Part shown: positions 6,451-7,287 of the stretch, one piece after another | How the letters are laid out: each line of letters opens with the position of its first letter | Numbering within the stretch: position 1 is the first letter of the stretch | DNA from: Hyphomicrobiales bacterium | GTDB taxonomy: Bacteria > Pseudomonadota > Alphaproteobacteria > Rhizobiales > Beijerinckiaceae | Direction: 5' to 3' | Length of the DNA: 7,287 nt | Assembly: GCA_027489835.1 (NCBI GenBank) | Contig: JAIXZF010000367.1 | Location: forward strand, 1-7,287 | Position numbers and translations under genes: made by a program | The notes under the pieces: model-generated | What the model saw: only the letters and a program-made list of their open reading frames with translations | Database searches by the model: none | What the model was told of the DNA's origin: nothing

Positions 6451-7058
6451 GAAGGCTTGCCCTCGCCGACGGGTGGCAGCGTTCCTTGCGTCTCGACATC
6501 GATCTGCCCTTCGACGCTGAGCGGGCCGTAGAGCGCGTCGAGTTCGTCGCGGTCGGTGACGAACAGGATCAGCGCGTGAACCGCGCAGGCGCAGGCGACA
6601 CCGGCGAAGACGCCGAGCCCTGCCAGCCACAAGCCCTGCGGGATCCACATCGGCGTCTGCAGGGGCGTCGAGGCCCGACTGTCGAACAGCAGGGTCTCGT
6701 CGAGCACGCCCCAGGCATACCAGGCCGACAGCACGGCCAGCATCGCCAGCGTCACCATGGCGACCATGTTGAGCGTCGAGGCGACGATGCGGGGCATGTA
6801 GGGAAACAGAAAATCGACCCTCGTATGCGCCTTCTGAAGCAGGGCCGACGAGAAGCCGAACGCCGAGACGATCGCCAGCAGATAGGCGCCGACCTCGTTG
6901 ACGCCCTGCACCGAGTGGCCGAAGAGCCGCCGGGCCACGATGTCGTAGACCGTGGCGAAGCAGATCGCCATCAGCGCCCAGCCGCAGAGGATCTGCATCC
7001 AGCGCACGGGCCCGCCGATCGCGCGGGCGATCGGGTTCCGTTCGTCATAGTGGCTCAT
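6447..7058 (-). CDS. dctQ: TRAP transporter small membrane subunit DctQ
   Basis: This 203-residue small integral membrane subunit pairs with DctM. Four hydrophobic segments are visible near residues 22-42, 56-75, 92-113 and 142-168, the standard DctQ topology. Between helices 1 and 2 is the family-type RRLFGHSVQGVNEVGAYLL stretch, with the conserved Glu in the position of the usual W-x-E-E. KAHTRVDFLF (76-85) matches the usual G-x-H-x-R-x-D motif after helix 2. The C-terminal 35 residues are polar and acidic, which is somewhat longer than average. The ATG at 7056-7058 follows the dctP stop by 16 bases, and those bases are mostly occupied by a perfect inverted repeat. The 3' end overlaps dctM by 4 bases. 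Confidence 0.93.
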   Translation of the reverse strand: MSHYDERNPIARAIGGPVRWMQILCGWALMAICFATVYDIVARRLFGHSVQGVNEVGAYLLAIVSAFGFSSALLQKAHTRVDFLFPYMPRIVASTLNMVAMVTLAMLAVLSAWYAWGVLDETLLFDSRASTPLQTPMWIPQGLWLAGLGVFAGVACACAVHALILFVTDRDELDALYGPLSVEGQIDVETQGTLPPVGEGKPS

Positions 7059-7073
7059 CGGCGGGTTCCGCCG
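7059..7073 (-). promoter_or_regulatory. Hairpin between dctP and dctQ covering the dctQ ribosome binding region
   Basis: CGGCGG, three bases, then CCGCCG form a perfect 6-bp inverted repeat with a 3-base loop. On the minus-strand transcript it ends directly before the dctQ ATG and starts one base after the dctP stop. If it folds, it hides the only purine-rich bases (GGCGGAA) available for ribosome binding. This would make dctQ translation depend on ribosomes finishing dctP, or lower membrane-subunit yield relative to the binding protein. There is no U-tract, so it is not a classical terminator. Confidence 0.4.
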
Positions 7074-7074
7074 C

Positions 7075-7287
7075 TCACGGGATGGCGATGGCGCGCGCGC
7101 GTCCGATCGTGCCGTTCCATGCCTCCTTGCAGCCGGTGTAGACGCGTTCGCAGCGAGTGGCCCATTCGGGCAGCACGTGCTGCGCGGAGATGCGCTTGAC
7201 GCGATCGAGATCGGCCGGGGCCACGTCGACCAGCGTCATCGAATAGCGGTTGTGCGGCGGCGCGCAGGGCTCCTTGCCCATCGAGCA
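7075..7287 (-). CDS. dctP: TRAP transporter solute-binding protein DctP (C-terminal fragment, cut by window edge)
   Basis: These are the last 70 residues of a periplasmic substrate-binding protein of the DctP family. The frame is open to the right edge, and the ATG at 7281 is internal. Visible are NRYSMTLVDVAPADLDRV, a helix-rich stretch, and the closing VLPEWATRC...CKEAWNGTIG, a very common ending of DctP proteins, including two cysteines (residues 46 and 53 of the fragment) that may form a disulfide in the periplasm. The ligand-binding Arg and signal peptide lie outside the window. It is followed 16 bases later by dctQ and then dctM, the standard gene order, so it is almost certainly the first or an early gene of this operon. 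Confidence 0.85.
   Translation of the reverse strand, partial: CSMGKEPCAPPHNRYSMTLVDVAPADLDRVKRISAQHVLPEWATRCERVYTGCKEAWNGTIGRARAIAIP

Noticed and set aside
6451..6648. Upstream open extension of the dctM frame (66 extra codons)
   Set aside because: It is an Arg-rich shadow of dctQ with no membrane or family character. The ATG at 6450 gives a normal DctM N-terminus and an ATGA overlap.

Overview
The window is a dense, very GC-rich (roughly two thirds or more) stretch of bacterial chromosome or large replicon. Coding is nearly wall to wall with strong G/C third-position bias. The mix of genes (PotC-type ABC permease, HIU-hydrolase-like protein, amidase, Asp/Glu/hydantoin racemase family proteins, DctPQM TRAP transporter) is typical of metabolically versatile soil or plant-associated Alphaproteobacteria, probably Hyphomicrobiales (Rhizobiales). 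That taxonomic placement is inference from style and family content only. No RNA genes, insertion sequences, CRISPR arrays or phage genes are visible, and no stretch longer than about 60 bases lacks a gene.

Layout. (1) 1-648 (+): the C-terminal three quarters of an ABC-transporter inner-membrane permease, cut by the left edge. (2) 654-1001 (-): a small transthyretin-like / 5-hydroxyisourate-hydrolase-family protein that ends 5 bases from the permease stop (tail to tail). (3) A 42-base divergent gap with a small inverted repeat. (4) 1044-4356 (+): a tightly packed operon of an MFS transporter, an amidase-signature hydrolase and a hydantoin-racemase-like protein, with each downstream start overlapping the previous stop as ATGA. 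(5) 4346-7287 (-): a second operon, read right to left: the end of a DctP substrate-binding protein, then DctQ, DctM and an arylmalonate-decarboxylase / maleate-isomerase-family protein. The two operons meet tail to tail and overlap by 11 bases.

How the genes may work together. Three unrelated transporters (ABC, MFS, TRAP) sit within 7.3 kb beside four small-molecule enzymes or enzyme-like proteins. Each family is known from ureide/hydantoin or substituted-malonate chemistry: HIU hydrolase, amidase, hydantoin/allantoin racemase and arylmalonate decarboxylase. A catabolic locus for a small carboxylated amide, ureide or malonate-type compound is the simplest reading, but the substrate cannot be read from the sequence.

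The most striking observation concerns two of these proteins, which keep the family fold signatures but have lost the known catalytic residues. The hydantoin-racemase-like protein has Ala76 and Gly181 where the two catalytic cysteines belong. The HIU-hydrolase-like protein has Val46 in place of the catalytic Arg and ends YRGA rather than YRGS. By contrast, the AMDase-family protein keeps what looks like the full cofactor-free decarboxylase set (Gly-Thr-Ser, Tyr140, a single Cys200), and the amidase keeps Lys76/Ser151/Ser175. Parallel loss of canonical residues in two neighbours suggests that this is a repurposed pathway and not ordinary urate or hydantoin catabolism.
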